In this document: positions 8,329-17,091 of the stretch, in pieces
How positions within the stretch are numbered: position 1 is the stretch's first letter
Layout: each line of letters opens with the position of its first letter
DNA from: CBDFGQ01 sp965247295
Lineage (GTDB): Bacteria; Chloroflexota; Dehalococcoidia; Lucifugimonadales; JAGWBF01
Reading direction: 5' to 3'
Assembly (NCBI GenBank): GCA_965247295.1
Contig: CBDFGQ010000008.1
Span: 558,001-622,000 of the forward strand
DNA length: 64,000 nt
Made by a program: the position numbers and the translations under genes
Notes under the pieces: generated by a model
The model's input: only the letters and a program-made list of their open reading frames with translations
Told to the model about the DNA's origin: nothing
Databases searched by the model: none

Positions 8329-9720
8329 ATGGATGAGACCCGACAATACCTCCTACAATTCTCCGATTCCCTGTCGGGAAGGAAGTGCATCCTCCGCATC
8401 GAAAAGGAAGATATACTGCTACCCCTCAAGCACCTGCTGGACAAGTATCTCAAAAACGCTCCAGCCGGCCGATTGCTGGAAGAGGGGAGGATCACCCAAG
8501 ATGCTGTAGAGACCCTGTCGGACATCCAAGATTTTGTCTACATGGCCGCCGATGACGGTCGGTTGGGCGACATCTTCGCGGGAATCATATTCAGGCAGGG
8601 CCGGCGGCCCATCGACCTGAACAGCACTCCTTTCCTGGAGGAGGCCCTGGTGGGGAACACCCTCGTCCTGGTGATCGATCTGCATGTAGACCTGACGAAC
8701 GCAGGGTATGACCGAAATTGGGCAGGATTCCACAGAAGGCGCTGGCTAAGGCACCACGACATTTACTCCGATTTTGTGATGTCCACTCTGGAACGAGAAT
8801 GCGGCCGCGGGGAAGTACAAGATATCCTAGAGCTGTCTTCCACGGACCAAAAAACGAAGTTAGTCCAGATCCTTGCCCAAAGGATCTGGGAAAGCGACTT
8901 CGAGAGCTACTCCCGGTTCACCGGGCGCAAGCTAGCCCACAAGACGGGCGATGAGACGGTTCGTAACATCATTGATGGGGCAGGCGGAATTTGCTCCGAA
9001 AAGGTCCAGGCGCTGAAGTTCATCACCGATCATTTTGGTATCACTTCGGAGTACCTGTTTGCCGGCGTAGATGCTCGAGGGCAGATACCGGAAGAAAAGC
9101 TCAGGGAGCTGCTTGACACCTTCGATTTCAGATTCTCCAAGCGGTACATGCGTTACTGGCAGCATACGGCCCTTCTCTATCACATCGACGGCACATCGAT
9201 CCTGGTCGACGCCACCAACGGGAATATCCCTCTGCTGTTCCTCACCGATGGAGATGCCGAGAGGTTACTTGCCCATGAGGACAAACGTCCGGTCCAGGCA
9301 AAGATGGTCGATAGCTACGAGGATTTCTATTACCACAGGGTGAGCCAGGATATCCCCGAGAACTTCTTTTTCGCCATGGAGACCTGGATCCAATATATGG
9401 ATCTGATCCAGGTGTTCGAAAACGAGTTGGGCCTTTACCTTTCCAAGGACTTCTATGTGACGCCCATCGTGTTCAAGGGTTCCAGGGAGTTGGACAAGCT
9501 GATGAGTGAGTATGTAAAGGTTTGCAAGGATGCTGGCCTCGCCTGCTCTATTAGCGATGATTGGAACCTGGACTCCCCTTTAGGTGAGCGTTTCACCAGG
9601 GAGGCTCCCCGGGCCAGCGAGGAAGTTATACTGTCCAAAGAGCACTTGCTGAAACGCTACAATGAGTGGGATGGGCCGGGACATGACGCCACCCTTCTCG
9701 TAATTCGGCTCAGCAACTAA
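8329..9720 (+). CDS. transglutaminase-like (papain-fold) protein of unknown substrate
   Basis: The first 210 residues match nothing I recognise. The middle has the order expected of a transglutaminase-like core: Cys222 in GGICSEKVQALKFI at a helix start, His279 in YWQHTALLYHIDG, and Asp294 in ILVDATNGNIPLLFL. The spacing and the hydrophobic beta strands around His and Asp fit the Cys-His-Asp triad of this superfamily, which hydrolyses or transamidates glutamine side chains, including with amines. There is no signal peptide, so it should be cytoplasmic. It is the first gene of a five-gene rightward run, 63 bases before a K+ channel. Assignment is by motif pattern only. Confidence 0.6.
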   Translation: MDETRQYLLQFSDSLSGRKCILRIEKEDILLPLKHLLDKYLKNAPAGRLLEEGRITQDAVETLSDIQDFVYMAADDGRLGDIFAGIIFRQGRRPIDLNSTPFLEEALVGNTLVLVIDLHVDLTNAGYDRNWAGFHRRRWLRHHDIYSDFVMSTLERECGRGEVQDILELSSTDQKTKLVQILAQRIWESDFESYSRFTGRKLAHKTGDETVRNIIDGAGGICSEKVQALKFITDHFGITSEYLFAGVDARGQIPEEKLRELLDTFDFRFSKRYMRYWQHTALLYHIDGTSILVDATNGNIPLLFLTDGDAERLLAHEDKRPVQAKMVDSYEDFYYHRVSQDIPENFFFAMETWIQYMDLIQVFENELGLYLSKDFYVTPIVFKGSRELDKLMSEYVKVCKDAGLACSISDDWNLDSPLGERFTREAPRASEEVILSKEHLLKRYNEWDGPGHDATLLVIRLSN

Positions 9721-9783
9721 CCCGGGGAACATCGAGATGTCAGAGGGGGATCTGCCGGCCACGTTATTCTGACGTGCAGTTGG

Positions 9784-10854
9784 ATGGTGATGTTCTACCA
9801 GCTTACCAGAATCGTTCGCACCTTACGACGCAAGAGGGCGGTGGGGCTGGGCCTGCTGCTGGCCTTAGCGGGCATGAGTGTAGCCGGAAACACCGTAACG
9901 TTCTTCGTGTTCGAACGCCTGGACGACCGTGATGTGACCATCTTCGACAGCCTCTGGTATAGTATCGTATCCATCACCACCATCGGATACGGTGATTTTT
10001 CGGCTCAGTCACTGGGAGCCAGGCTTGGGACCATCTTCTTCATCGTAATCGCAGGACTCACCACCTTTACCGCCGCCGCGGGCATCCTGGTGGACTGGAT
10101 CATGGACTTTCAATTTAGGGAGAGAGCGGGCATGGGAACCATTCATGCGAAAGATCATCTGTTGATCATCAATTTCCCCAGTGAAGCAAGGGTACGGGAA
10201 ATAGTGGGGGAGTTCAGGCAAGACTCCCAGCATCAACGCGACGATATAGTCATCCTGACGGACCAGACCGAAACCCTTCCTGCGGGGTTTCCCGACCTGT
10301 TCTTCGTGCGTGGGTCGCCCCTGGAGGAGGAGAGCTACCGGCGGGCCAGGATTGAAAAAGCGAAGCAAGCGATCGTTCTGAGCACCCGCTACGATGATCC
10401 CAATAGTGATAGTGTGGTTGCCTCCATAGTCTACATGATCGAGCATTTGAACCCGAAGACAAGGGTAGTTGCCGAATGCCTCAGCGAAATGCACACGATT
10501 CTGTTTGCCGGAGCGAAGAACGTTTCCCTGGTCCACACGCTACACCTGTCCAATAATCTCCTTGTGCAGGAAGTCCAGGACCCAGGGGTGAGCTTGCTGA
10601 CCCGGGCGGTAACCAGTAATCGAATCGACGGTACGTTGGCCAGCACCAGGGTGGAAGACAGCTCGGCCGGTTCACTGATCTACATTGAGGCTGCCAAGAA
10701 GCTGCTGGACGAAGAGATCAATTTGATAGGTGTGATAAGGGATGGGAGTGTTCATTTTAAATTCGGAAACCTGACTCTGACACAGAACGACTCGCTGGTG
10801 TATATTAGTAGCGGCCGGCTAACGTGGGAATCCTTGCGACCGTTACTGGTTTAA
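9784..10854 (+). CDS. two-helix potassium channel with C-terminal RCK/TrkA-like domain
   Basis: Two membrane helices (about residues 19-43 and 80-105) flank a pore with the selectivity filter TTIGYGD at 65-71. A cytoplasmic RCK-N-like Rossmann region starts near residue 125 (DHLLIINFPSEARVREIV), followed by an RCK-C-like tail. The usual GxGxxG dinucleotide motif after the first strand is replaced by NFPSEA, so NAD or similar ligand binding is doubtful. Channels of this type sit in many DUF350/TelA-type loci. It is 63 bases after the transglutaminase-like gene and 64 bases before the SecA-like gene, probably one transcript. Confidence 0.9.
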   Translation: MVMFYQLTRIVRTLRRKRAVGLGLLLALAGMSVAGNTVTFFVFERLDDRDVTIFDSLWYSIVSITTIGYGDFSAQSLGARLGTIFFIVIAGLTTFTAAAGILVDWIMDFQFRERAGMGTIHAKDHLLIINFPSEARVREIVGEFRQDSQHQRDDIVILTDQTETLPAGFPDLFFVRGSPLEEESYRRARIEKAKQAIVLSTRYDDPNSDSVVASIVYMIEHLNPKTRVVAECLSEMHTILFAGAKNVSLVHTLHLSNNLLVQEVQDPGVSLLTRAVTSNRIDGTLASTRVEDSSAGSLIYIEAAKKLLDEEINLIGVIRDGSVHFKFGNLTLTQNDSLVYISSGRLTWESLRPLLV

Positions 10855-10918
10855 CCTGAAGACCCCGCTCACCGGCCATGATCACCCTCCATCGCCAGAG
10901 TTGCCCTGAGGCCCATCA

Positions 10919-13900
10919 ATGAAATCACCCATAATGCGAAAACCGTCCGGGCACCGTTGGAATAAACCCTCAACATTGAATAAGGTGCTGAGATCCGGCG
11001 TGCTTGATCGGATTCGGGGTCAGAATTTCACTGCCTACTCCGACGCCGGCCTCCGGGATGCCTTCCGGGGTCTGGCGCTACAGGGTCAACTCCCCTCATC
11101 CGCAGAAATCCTTCCCGCGGCGTATGGGTTGCTGGCCGAGGCGATAGACAGGCGTCTTGGGGCGTGGCGGATCTTCGGGGCCAAGCTGAACGAAGCCAAC
11201 CTGGAGCGGTGTCAGGCCATAGCAACACAGATCTTGAACTCCGGCGAATACGTGACCCGCATAAATATGTACGTCGACGATGGGTTCCTCGAGAGCGCGA
11301 GGTTCGCCGACAGCCTTACGGCCTCTATGGCCGGCATGAACCTGGATAGGGACGAGCAGACCATCATCAAGACCCTGATCTACGTGGCGGAGAGGGCTGT
11401 AACCAGACGCCCTCCGGAAATCCTGCTGCCCTCAGAGTTCTATCGGGCACTCGCAAGAAAGGACCCCAGGGGGGTTGCATCCCTGCATGTGACCGACGAG
11501 CAAATTCTAGCCGGCATCATGCTGTACCAGGGCAACGTGGTCGAGTTGAACTCGGGAGAGGGGAAGACCATCGCCGCTGCCTTCCCCGCAGCCCTCCACG
11601 CCATATCGGGCAGGTCGGTTCATATCATAACCGCCAATGATTATCTGGCAGCCAGGGACTGCCAGCTGCTGGAGCCAGTCTACCAGTCGCTGGGTCTCAC
11701 GGCAGATGTGGTCCTGAGCTACCTGAGTGACGAGGAGCGGAGGGATGCTTACACCAAGCAGGTGGTGTACGGCACGCTACGGGAGTTCGGGTTCGATTTC
11801 CTTCGAGATAACCTCAAGATGTCGCCCGACGACCTGGTACAGGGAAAGCTGGAGGTGGCCATCGTCGACGAGGTAGATCATGCCCTGATCGATGAAGCAA
11901 GCACACCCATGATCATCGGAGGGACGCCAGCAGGAACTGGAAGGACCCATGCGAGGGTCCGGAAATCCATTGGAGATCTGGTTGCTCGCCAGAACGTAGT
12001 TGCCCTCGGTCTGGCAGAGCAGCTGGATAACAGCGGCCACAACTCACCGGACCACCATATCTTCCTGGCGAAGCTAATGCTCGGGCAGCCGGACCACCCC
12101 TCTCTGAACAAACACCTGTCCGACGATCCGGTCCAGTACAGGCGGGCGCGGAGGTTGGCCGACCGGGAGCAGGCCGACTACCCTGATTCGGCCCTGGCCA
12201 CCGGGCTGCTATATCTCATCGATCCGCAGAATCGGTACGTTACGTTAACCGAGGCAGGACAGGAGCTCTTGGAGGCACGTCTTGGGAACTTCTTTGATGC
12301 TGAGTCTCTGGAGCAACGTATCTCCTCGGGCACAAAAGACAGCACCCTCCCCCTGGCGGAGCGAAGAAAAGCCCGGGCCAAGCTGACCCGGCAGCTGCTT
12401 CAGCAGTACAGCCTCGGCAACCAGGTCTACCAGATGCTAAGGGCGTACCTTCTATTGAAAAGGGATGCCGACTACCTGGTCACCGAAGATGCGGTGGTGC
12501 TCATAGATCGGTGCACCGGCCGTCCGCGCCCCGATAGTCGCTACCAGCAAGGGCTTCAGGCTGCCTTGGAAGCAAAGGAAGGTGTGACGGTACATCCTGA
12601 TTCTGAGGTACTGGCCCAGATCTCAGTACAAGGTTACGTGTCCCAGTACTGGAAGGTCTCCGGGATGACCGGCACAGCCCTGACCTCGCGGGACGAGTTT
12701 CTGGAGATATACGGCCTGGATGTTCAGGTTGTGCCACCTGCCCAGCCCTCGTTGCGGGTGGACTCGGGTTACCGGGTCTACGCAGCCCGCGACCATAAGC
12801 TCGCTGCGGTGGTCGATGAGGTCGAAGCCTGCCGGCGGGTAGGACGTCCGGTCCTGGTCGCTACTCCAACCATCGAGCAGTCGGAAGAGATCAGCCGCCT
12901 ACTGACCGGGCGCGGTGTGCCCCACAACCTTCTGAACGCCGTAAGCTGCCACGATGAGGCCCGAATAGTCAAGGAGGCTGGGAACTTCGGAGCTGTTACC
13001 GTTGCCACCAACATGGCGGGGAGGGGCACAGATATCGTCCTGGAACCGAACCTGTCCGGCCTGGTGGCTGGCAGATACCGAGACCTGGTTCAGCGGCTCC
13101 TTTCGGAAGGCTCCTCCTGCGTAACGCTGAACTGCTACACCATAGGGGAAGCCGACTTCCTGTGGGACGAGCTTTCGTTGGGAGGTACCTTCTCCATCAC
13201 GAGGGAACGTGAGGATAACCTGGAGCGGATTCGCGTGACCCCCGATTCAGCGCCAGAGGGAGATAGGAACCCCATCTCCCTGGACTTCGGTCTGGGATTG
13301 TACGTTCTGGGCATCGAGCTTGGCCAGTCGGCAAGGATCGACCTTCAGCTCAAAGGGAGGAGCGGGAGGCAGGGCGAGTTCGGCCTGAACCGGTTTTTCC
13401 TATCCCTTGAGGACCAGATTTTCGCCCACTGGACTGCTGGTGTTGTGTGCCTCCCCCGGGGCAGGAAACAGGACCCGGCCGGCAGGGAGTTCTTCGATGG
13501 AGAGGATGTGGCCCGGCGCCTCAATGAGGCCCAGGGGATCATCGAGGGAGAGGCTGAAGCTCTTCGCCGTTACATTATGGATTATGGTGGTGTTCTTGAC
13601 GCCCACACCCTGCTCTACTACCGGGCGCGTCGCGAGGTGATGGCATCACCATCGTTCCGGGACGAACCTTTGAGAATGGCGCGCCACAACGCTCGGTACG
13701 TGGTGCACCACTACTTCCCCGAGGAGATGGTGGCAGACTATGGTCTGAAATTCAACCAGATGGCCGAAGTGCTACAGGAAGACTATGGAATAGATTGCTC
13801 AGGTCTGAGAGGCTGCGATCAGGATTCGCTGATCGAGAGTATCGGGGACGTGTTGGTTGCCCTCCTAGAGGAGGCGGAATCTCGATACGGTGGGGAAGGA

Positions 13901-14203
13901 TTCGGGGAGCTGGGGAAGCACCTTTTCCTGCGCACCAGCGATGAGCTCTGGACGGACCATTTCTCCCATCTCCAGGAGCTGATGTCCAGCATCCAGCATG
14001 GCTTCCATAGCCACCAAGCTGCCTTATCCGAGTATGTCCTCCAGGCATTCAAAGAGCAGAAGGCCTTCCGACAGCACCTCATCGGCTCATTCTTGTCCAG
14101 GCTGGTGAAGTTCCCAACCACTGGCGTCCCTGCCCAGCCAACGGTGAAGGGTCACCTGTTGGAAGGCGATCTGGCGCACGATGTTGCGTTGGTCCTAATA
14201 TGA
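10919..14203 (+). CDS. divergent SecA-like preprotein translocase ATPase (accessory paralogue)
   Basis: At 1094 residues it is longer than a typical SecA (830-950). SecA landmarks appear in order: LNSGEGKT (Walker A, 213-217), HIITANDYLAARD near 236, DEVDHALIDEAS (317-328), SGMTGTA near 579, ATNMAGRGTDI near 695 and LKGRSGRQGEFG near 811. About 100 extra residues precede the Walker A. The canonical ERHESRRID before the arginine finger reads ELGQSARID. No C-terminal zinc motif is seen. The divergence and the location inside a stress-type operon argue for an accessory enzyme serving local clients, perhaps the lipoprotein encoded next, and not the housekeeping SecA. Confidence 0.85.
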   Translation: MKSPIMRKPSGHRWNKPSTLNKVLRSGVLDRIRGQNFTAYSDAGLRDAFRGLALQGQLPSSAEILPAAYGLLAEAIDRRLGAWRIFGAKLNEANLERCQAIATQILNSGEYVTRINMYVDDGFLESARFADSLTASMAGMNLDRDEQTIIKTLIYVAERAVTRRPPEILLPSEFYRALARKDPRGVASLHVTDEQILAGIMLYQGNVVELNSGEGKTIAAAFPAALHAISGRSVHIITANDYLAARDCQLLEPVYQSLGLTADVVLSYLSDEERRDAYTKQVVYGTLREFGFDFLRDNLKMSPDDLVQGKLEVAIVDEVDHALIDEASTPMIIGGTPAGTGRTHARVRKSIGDLVARQNVVALGLAEQLDNSGHNSPDHHIFLAKLMLGQPDHPSLNKHLSDDPVQYRRARRLADREQADYPDSALATGLLYLIDPQNRYVTLTEAGQELLEARLGNFFDAESLEQRISSGTKDSTLPLAERRKARAKLTRQLLQQYSLGNQVYQMLRAYLLLKRDADYLVTEDAVVLIDRCTGRPRPDSRYQQGLQAALEAKEGVTVHPDSEVLAQISVQGYVSQYWKVSGMTGTALTSRDEFLEIYGLDVQVVPPAQPSLRVDSGYRVYAARDHKLAAVVDEVEACRRVGRPVLVATPTIEQSEEISRLLTGRGVPHNLLNAVSCHDEARIVKEAGNFGAVTVATNMAGRGTDIVLEPNLSGLVAGRYRDLVQRLLSEGSSCVTLNCYTIGEADFLWDELSLGGTFSITREREDNLERIRVTPDSAPEGDRNPISLDFGLGLYVLGIELGQSARIDLQLKGRSGRQGEFGLNRFFLSLEDQIFAHWTAGVVCLPRGRKQDPAGREFFDGEDVARRLNEAQGIIEGEAEALRRYIMDYGGVLDAHTLLYYRARREVMASPSFRDEPLRMARHNARYVVHHYFPEEMVADYGLKFNQMAEVLQEDYGIDCSGLRGCDQDSLIESIGDVLVALLEEAESRYGGEGFGELGKHLFLRTSDELWTDHFSHLQELMSSIQHGFHSHQAALSEYVLQAFKEQKAFRQHLIGSFLSRLVKFPTTGVPAQPTVKGHLLEGDLAHDVALVLI

Positions 14204-14219
14204 CAGCCGATTATGACTT

Positions 14220-14237
14220 GAGCGGAGCGTTCCGCTC
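14220..14237. other. small perfect hairpin between the SecA-like and lipoprotein genes
   Basis: GAGCGGA and TCCGCTC are separated by four bases. No T-run follows, so it is more likely a processing or stability element than a terminator. A good ribosome-binding site (GGAGGAG) for the next gene follows at about 14270. Confidence 0.45.
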
Positions 14238-14281
14238 CAGCCCAGGTAGCAGCGGCAGTAACCCGTGATGGAGGAGTAATA

Positions 14282-15076
14282 ATGGCGAAGACACTGGGCA
14301 AACTGGGATCAATCAGCGGGGGAATAATCGCCACCGGTCCATTGCTGGTCGCATGTGGCGGTGGGATAAGCGCCGAGGAGTGGGCAGCCACCGATGGTGC
14401 GGCGGGACGGATTAACCTAGATGATGTCCAGGAAGCGTTCAAGAAATCGAACAGCGCAACCGATTTCGAGCAGCGGGTCAACCAGATCTACGAAGGCGAC
14501 GGCCTCATATACATCCGGGCACGGCAGGATGGCGAAGCCCTAACTCTGGAAGGCTGGGAAGACCTCAACGGTAACAACGAGATAGATGATGCTCAAGATG
14601 ATTTGCTTTTCTCCATCGTCAAAGAGCAGGACCAGAATAACATGCGAGGACACGGATCCAATGGATACTATCGCAGCTCCTTTGGAGGCGGAAATTTCCT
14701 GTTCACTTACCTCCTCCTTTCAAGCCTGAGAGGTCCCTACTTTTACCATACACCCTACGGTCGCGGCTACGGCGGCACCATGAGGACTCAACGGTCTAGC
14801 TACAGGAGCTCGTCGCGATACACCAGCCAGGTGTCGAAGAACAGCAGGTTCCAGAGCAATCAGAAGAAGTTCGCCGGATCACGGTACCGACAAGCGGGTC
14901 AGAATCAAAGCTCATCTCGGCGGACCTACCAAAACACCCAAAGGACAACCGGCAAGTTCAAGGGTTCAAGAAACATCTCGCGGACTGCCAAAGGAACAGC
15001 CCGGGGCGGCGGCGGCTTAAGGGGTGGCGGCGGAGTTCAGATGGTCCTGAAAAATGGGAGGCGGCGCAACATCTGA
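14282..15076 (+). CDS. putative lipoprotein with long basic Ser/Arg/Gln-rich tail
   Basis: The N-terminus resembles a lipoprotein signal: a short basic start, IIATGPLLVACGGG with the lipobox Cys at about residue 25, then an acidic domain to about residue 120 (EGWEDLNGNNEIDDAQDDLL). A hydrophobic FLFTYLLLSSLRGPYFYHTPYG segment follows, then about 100 residues very rich in Arg, Ser, Gln, Asn and Gly, ending in GGGGLRGGGG. The layout recalls the small lipoproteins (DUF1190/DUF4247 type) that accompany DUF350 loci, but I see no firm family match. It is 78 bases after the SecA-like gene and 6 bases before the next gene. The Gln-rich tail is a conceivable transglutaminase substrate. Confidence 0.6.
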   Translation: MAKTLGKLGSISGGIIATGPLLVACGGGISAEEWAATDGAAGRINLDDVQEAFKKSNSATDFEQRVNQIYEGDGLIYIRARQDGEALTLEGWEDLNGNNEIDDAQDDLLFSIVKEQDQNNMRGHGSNGYYRSSFGGGNFLFTYLLLSSLRGPYFYHTPYGRGYGGTMRTQRSSYRSSSRYTSQVSKNSRFQSNQKKFAGSRYRQAGQNQSSSRRTYQNTQRTTGKFKGSRNISRTAKGTARGGGGLRGGGGVQMVLKNGRRRNI

Positions 15077-15082
15077 TCGGAA

Positions 15083-16228
15083 TTGGACCCGTTGGCTCCT
15101 GTCACCTTCGGTCGGGTATTCCAGGAAAAGGCCGGGATGAAGACTTCGGAATACCAGAATAGCCCCCTACAGCTTCGGGCTCACCTGCGTGGCATGAGGC
15201 CCGAGGATCCTTTGGAAGTCGTCCTGCCGGCAGAGTACGCCGATCTTCGGATCGGCGAGCTCCTCGAAGTGGTCTTCCCCGAAGACGAAGAGGGCCGGTC
15301 CCACATGGAAGAGACGTTCGATCTGCGGGAGAATCCAGACCTGCCGGAGATCTATGGGGCGCTGTTGGAAATGCTGAGCCGGTGGAGGTTGGGTGATTAT
15401 TGGCTGAAATTCTCGCTGGCCGATGACACAGTAGTGGAGCTATCCGACCCGACGGTGGGCCTTCTCCGGCCGCCCGGACCCCAATGTTCGGGCCACCCGA
15501 GCTACCCAGTCCTGAGCCTGGAGATCGAACGGGAATTCCCAACCCTGGACCATGCTGTGCAAGAAAGGTACTGGGCGGACAAGGCAACGCTCATGGGGTG
15601 GCTCCAGTCCCTGACGTTGCTGTATTTCCTGGATAAACACGAGTTCAAGCTTTCGCCCAATCCCTCAACGGAGACGGACCGGGAATGGCTGACCCTCGCT
15701 GACGATCTTGTGGAAGGCAGAATCATCCTGCCGTCCGAAGAGACCGGGTGTTTCCAAATCACCGAAACTGGGAGGCGGTTTCTGGGAAGCCAGATCGCCG
15801 AGACGGAAACGTACATCGACCGGTACGACCTTTTCAAGGACGTGGCCAGTGACGAGGAGGGCGGCACGGTGGAGTTTGGTAGTGGCCGTGGGGAGGACCT
15901 GAGGGTTCAAATCTACATCAACGAGGGACTAGACCCGGTCCGCACGGTCTTCTTGCTTCGTCTGTACGATGGCAGTCTGGATGAGTTCACCGGCGCCTGG
16001 CAAGGAAGGATACACGATGAAAGTTTCTACAACGAGATCCTGGAACCGGTGATGGACCACCACCTTGTGGAGGATGATCTTATTGGACAGATCATCGAGA
16101 GCGGCTTTGCCCACCTGGAAGAGGAGATTGCGGAGCAACAGGAAAACCGTTCGAATCAGCAGATTCTAGAGATGGTCAGGGGAACTCCTAGCGTTCTGCT
16201 AGATGGCGAAAAACAGGATAAGGGCTGA
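15083..16228 (+). CDS. acidic protein of unknown function
   Basis: The 381-residue acidic protein has no signal peptide. The N-terminal half is beta-rich. Residues 165-260 look like a winged-helix or similar fold (ADKATLMGWLQSLTLLYFLD ... FQITETGRRFLGSQIAETET), followed by IDRYDLFKDV and a helical, Glu-rich C-terminus. The listed TTG start is 6 bases after the lipoprotein gene; an ATG at 15137 would shorten it by 18 residues. The last 30 bases overlap the end of the convergent DUF350 gene. It is probably a cytoplasmic partner of the surrounding membrane system; function unknown. Confidence 0.65.
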   Translation: MDPLAPVTFGRVFQEKAGMKTSEYQNSPLQLRAHLRGMRPEDPLEVVLPAEYADLRIGELLEVVFPEDEEGRSHMEETFDLRENPDLPEIYGALLEMLSRWRLGDYWLKFSLADDTVVELSDPTVGLLRPPGPQCSGHPSYPVLSLEIEREFPTLDHAVQERYWADKATLMGWLQSLTLLYFLDKHEFKLSPNPSTETDREWLTLADDLVEGRIILPSEETGCFQITETGRRFLGSQIAETETYIDRYDLFKDVASDEEGGTVEFGSGRGEDLRVQIYINEGLDPVRTVFLLRLYDGSLDEFTGAWQGRIHDESFYNEILEPVMDHHLVEDDLIGQIIESGFAHLEEEIAEQQENRSNQQILEMVRGTPSVLLDGEKQDKG

Positions 16229-17089
16229 GCTGATCACTATCGAGCTCTCGACAAAGGCAACACCCACGTTGCGCTCCGCAGCCAGCTCCTTCGATATCTT
16301 CGCCGTTGGAAGCAACAAAACATCGATCAATAGGCGCAGCACGAAAAGAAGGACGAAGCCGATCACAACGAAAACAAAAAACGATGCCAGAGCATCGTTC
16401 CAGCCGTTGAAATTCCCAAACACCGCCTTGAAGGTAACAAGGCCCATGGCTATCAGGTTGCTTCCGAGCGCGATTCCTACGGCTGTGTTGTCGCCCTCGA
16501 TCTCCTTGTGGATATCGAAGGGCGTAGTAAGCTGATAAACAAGCGCGAATAGTATCAGCACCACCAGACCCATACCGAAGAACGCCAGGGCAGTTTCGGG
16601 TCCCCCACCCTCGCCGGAAGCTGCCCCACCGATCAGTAGCCCGGTGGCTATGTAGGTCCCGAACTCCACGGCGCCAGCCCCAACGTTCTGTCCCTCTACT
16701 ATCTGTTTCTCTATGTCAAACTTGTACAACACCAGCCGGTTCACGATGATCCTGACGATGTTCAGCGCCACGATTCCAGCAAGGCTGTATAAGAATACCT
16801 TCAGTACATCCTCGCCGAAATCACGGTTGAACCCGAACCCTTCCTCCGCAGATACCAGGAGGGGTTGGTACAGTGCTCCCAGGAACACCAGAACAACTCC
16901 CATCAGATAGCCGGAAAACCGCAGGGACACCGCAAGGTTCCTGCTCTTGGTAATCTGCTCATCAATGCGGTAAGAACGGGTCACAATATCCCTGGCATAC
17001 TTAGCCAGGATCAAGATAGCCAACCCCAGCGCTACATACACGAGGCCCCGGGGGATCGTCTCTAGGGTATCGATAAACGCATCGTACAT
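16199..17089 (-). CDS. DUF350-family membrane protein with four internal repeats
   Basis: Eight membrane segments fall into four similar halves. Each carries an interfacial motif of the form I-x(2)-E-I-x(3)-x-N-x-A/G-V: near residues 42-54 (RIDEQITKSRNLAV), 125-137 (DIEKQIVEGQNVG), 192-204 (DIHKEIEGDNTAV) and 264-276 (KISKELAAERNVGV). Common DUF350 proteins have about 130 residues and two such halves, so this is a tandem double. E. coli YjfL is the best-known family member, and its exact function is unsettled. It starts 2 bases after the DUF4178-like gene and is the last gene of its leftward operon. Confidence 0.88.
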   Translation of the reverse strand: MYDAFIDTLETIPRGLVYVALGLAILILAKYARDIVTRSYRIDEQITKSRNLAVSLRFSGYLMGVVLVFLGALYQPLLVSAEEGFGFNRDFGEDVLKVFLYSLAGIVALNIVRIIVNRLVLYKFDIEKQIVEGQNVGAGAVEFGTYIATGLLIGGAASGEGGGPETALAFFGMGLVVLILFALVYQLTTPFDIHKEIEGDNTAVGIALGSNLIAMGLVTFKAVFGNFNGWNDALASFFVFVVIGFVLLFVLRLLIDVLLLPTAKISKELAAERNVGVAFVESSIVISSALILFFAI

Positions 17090-17091
17090 GG

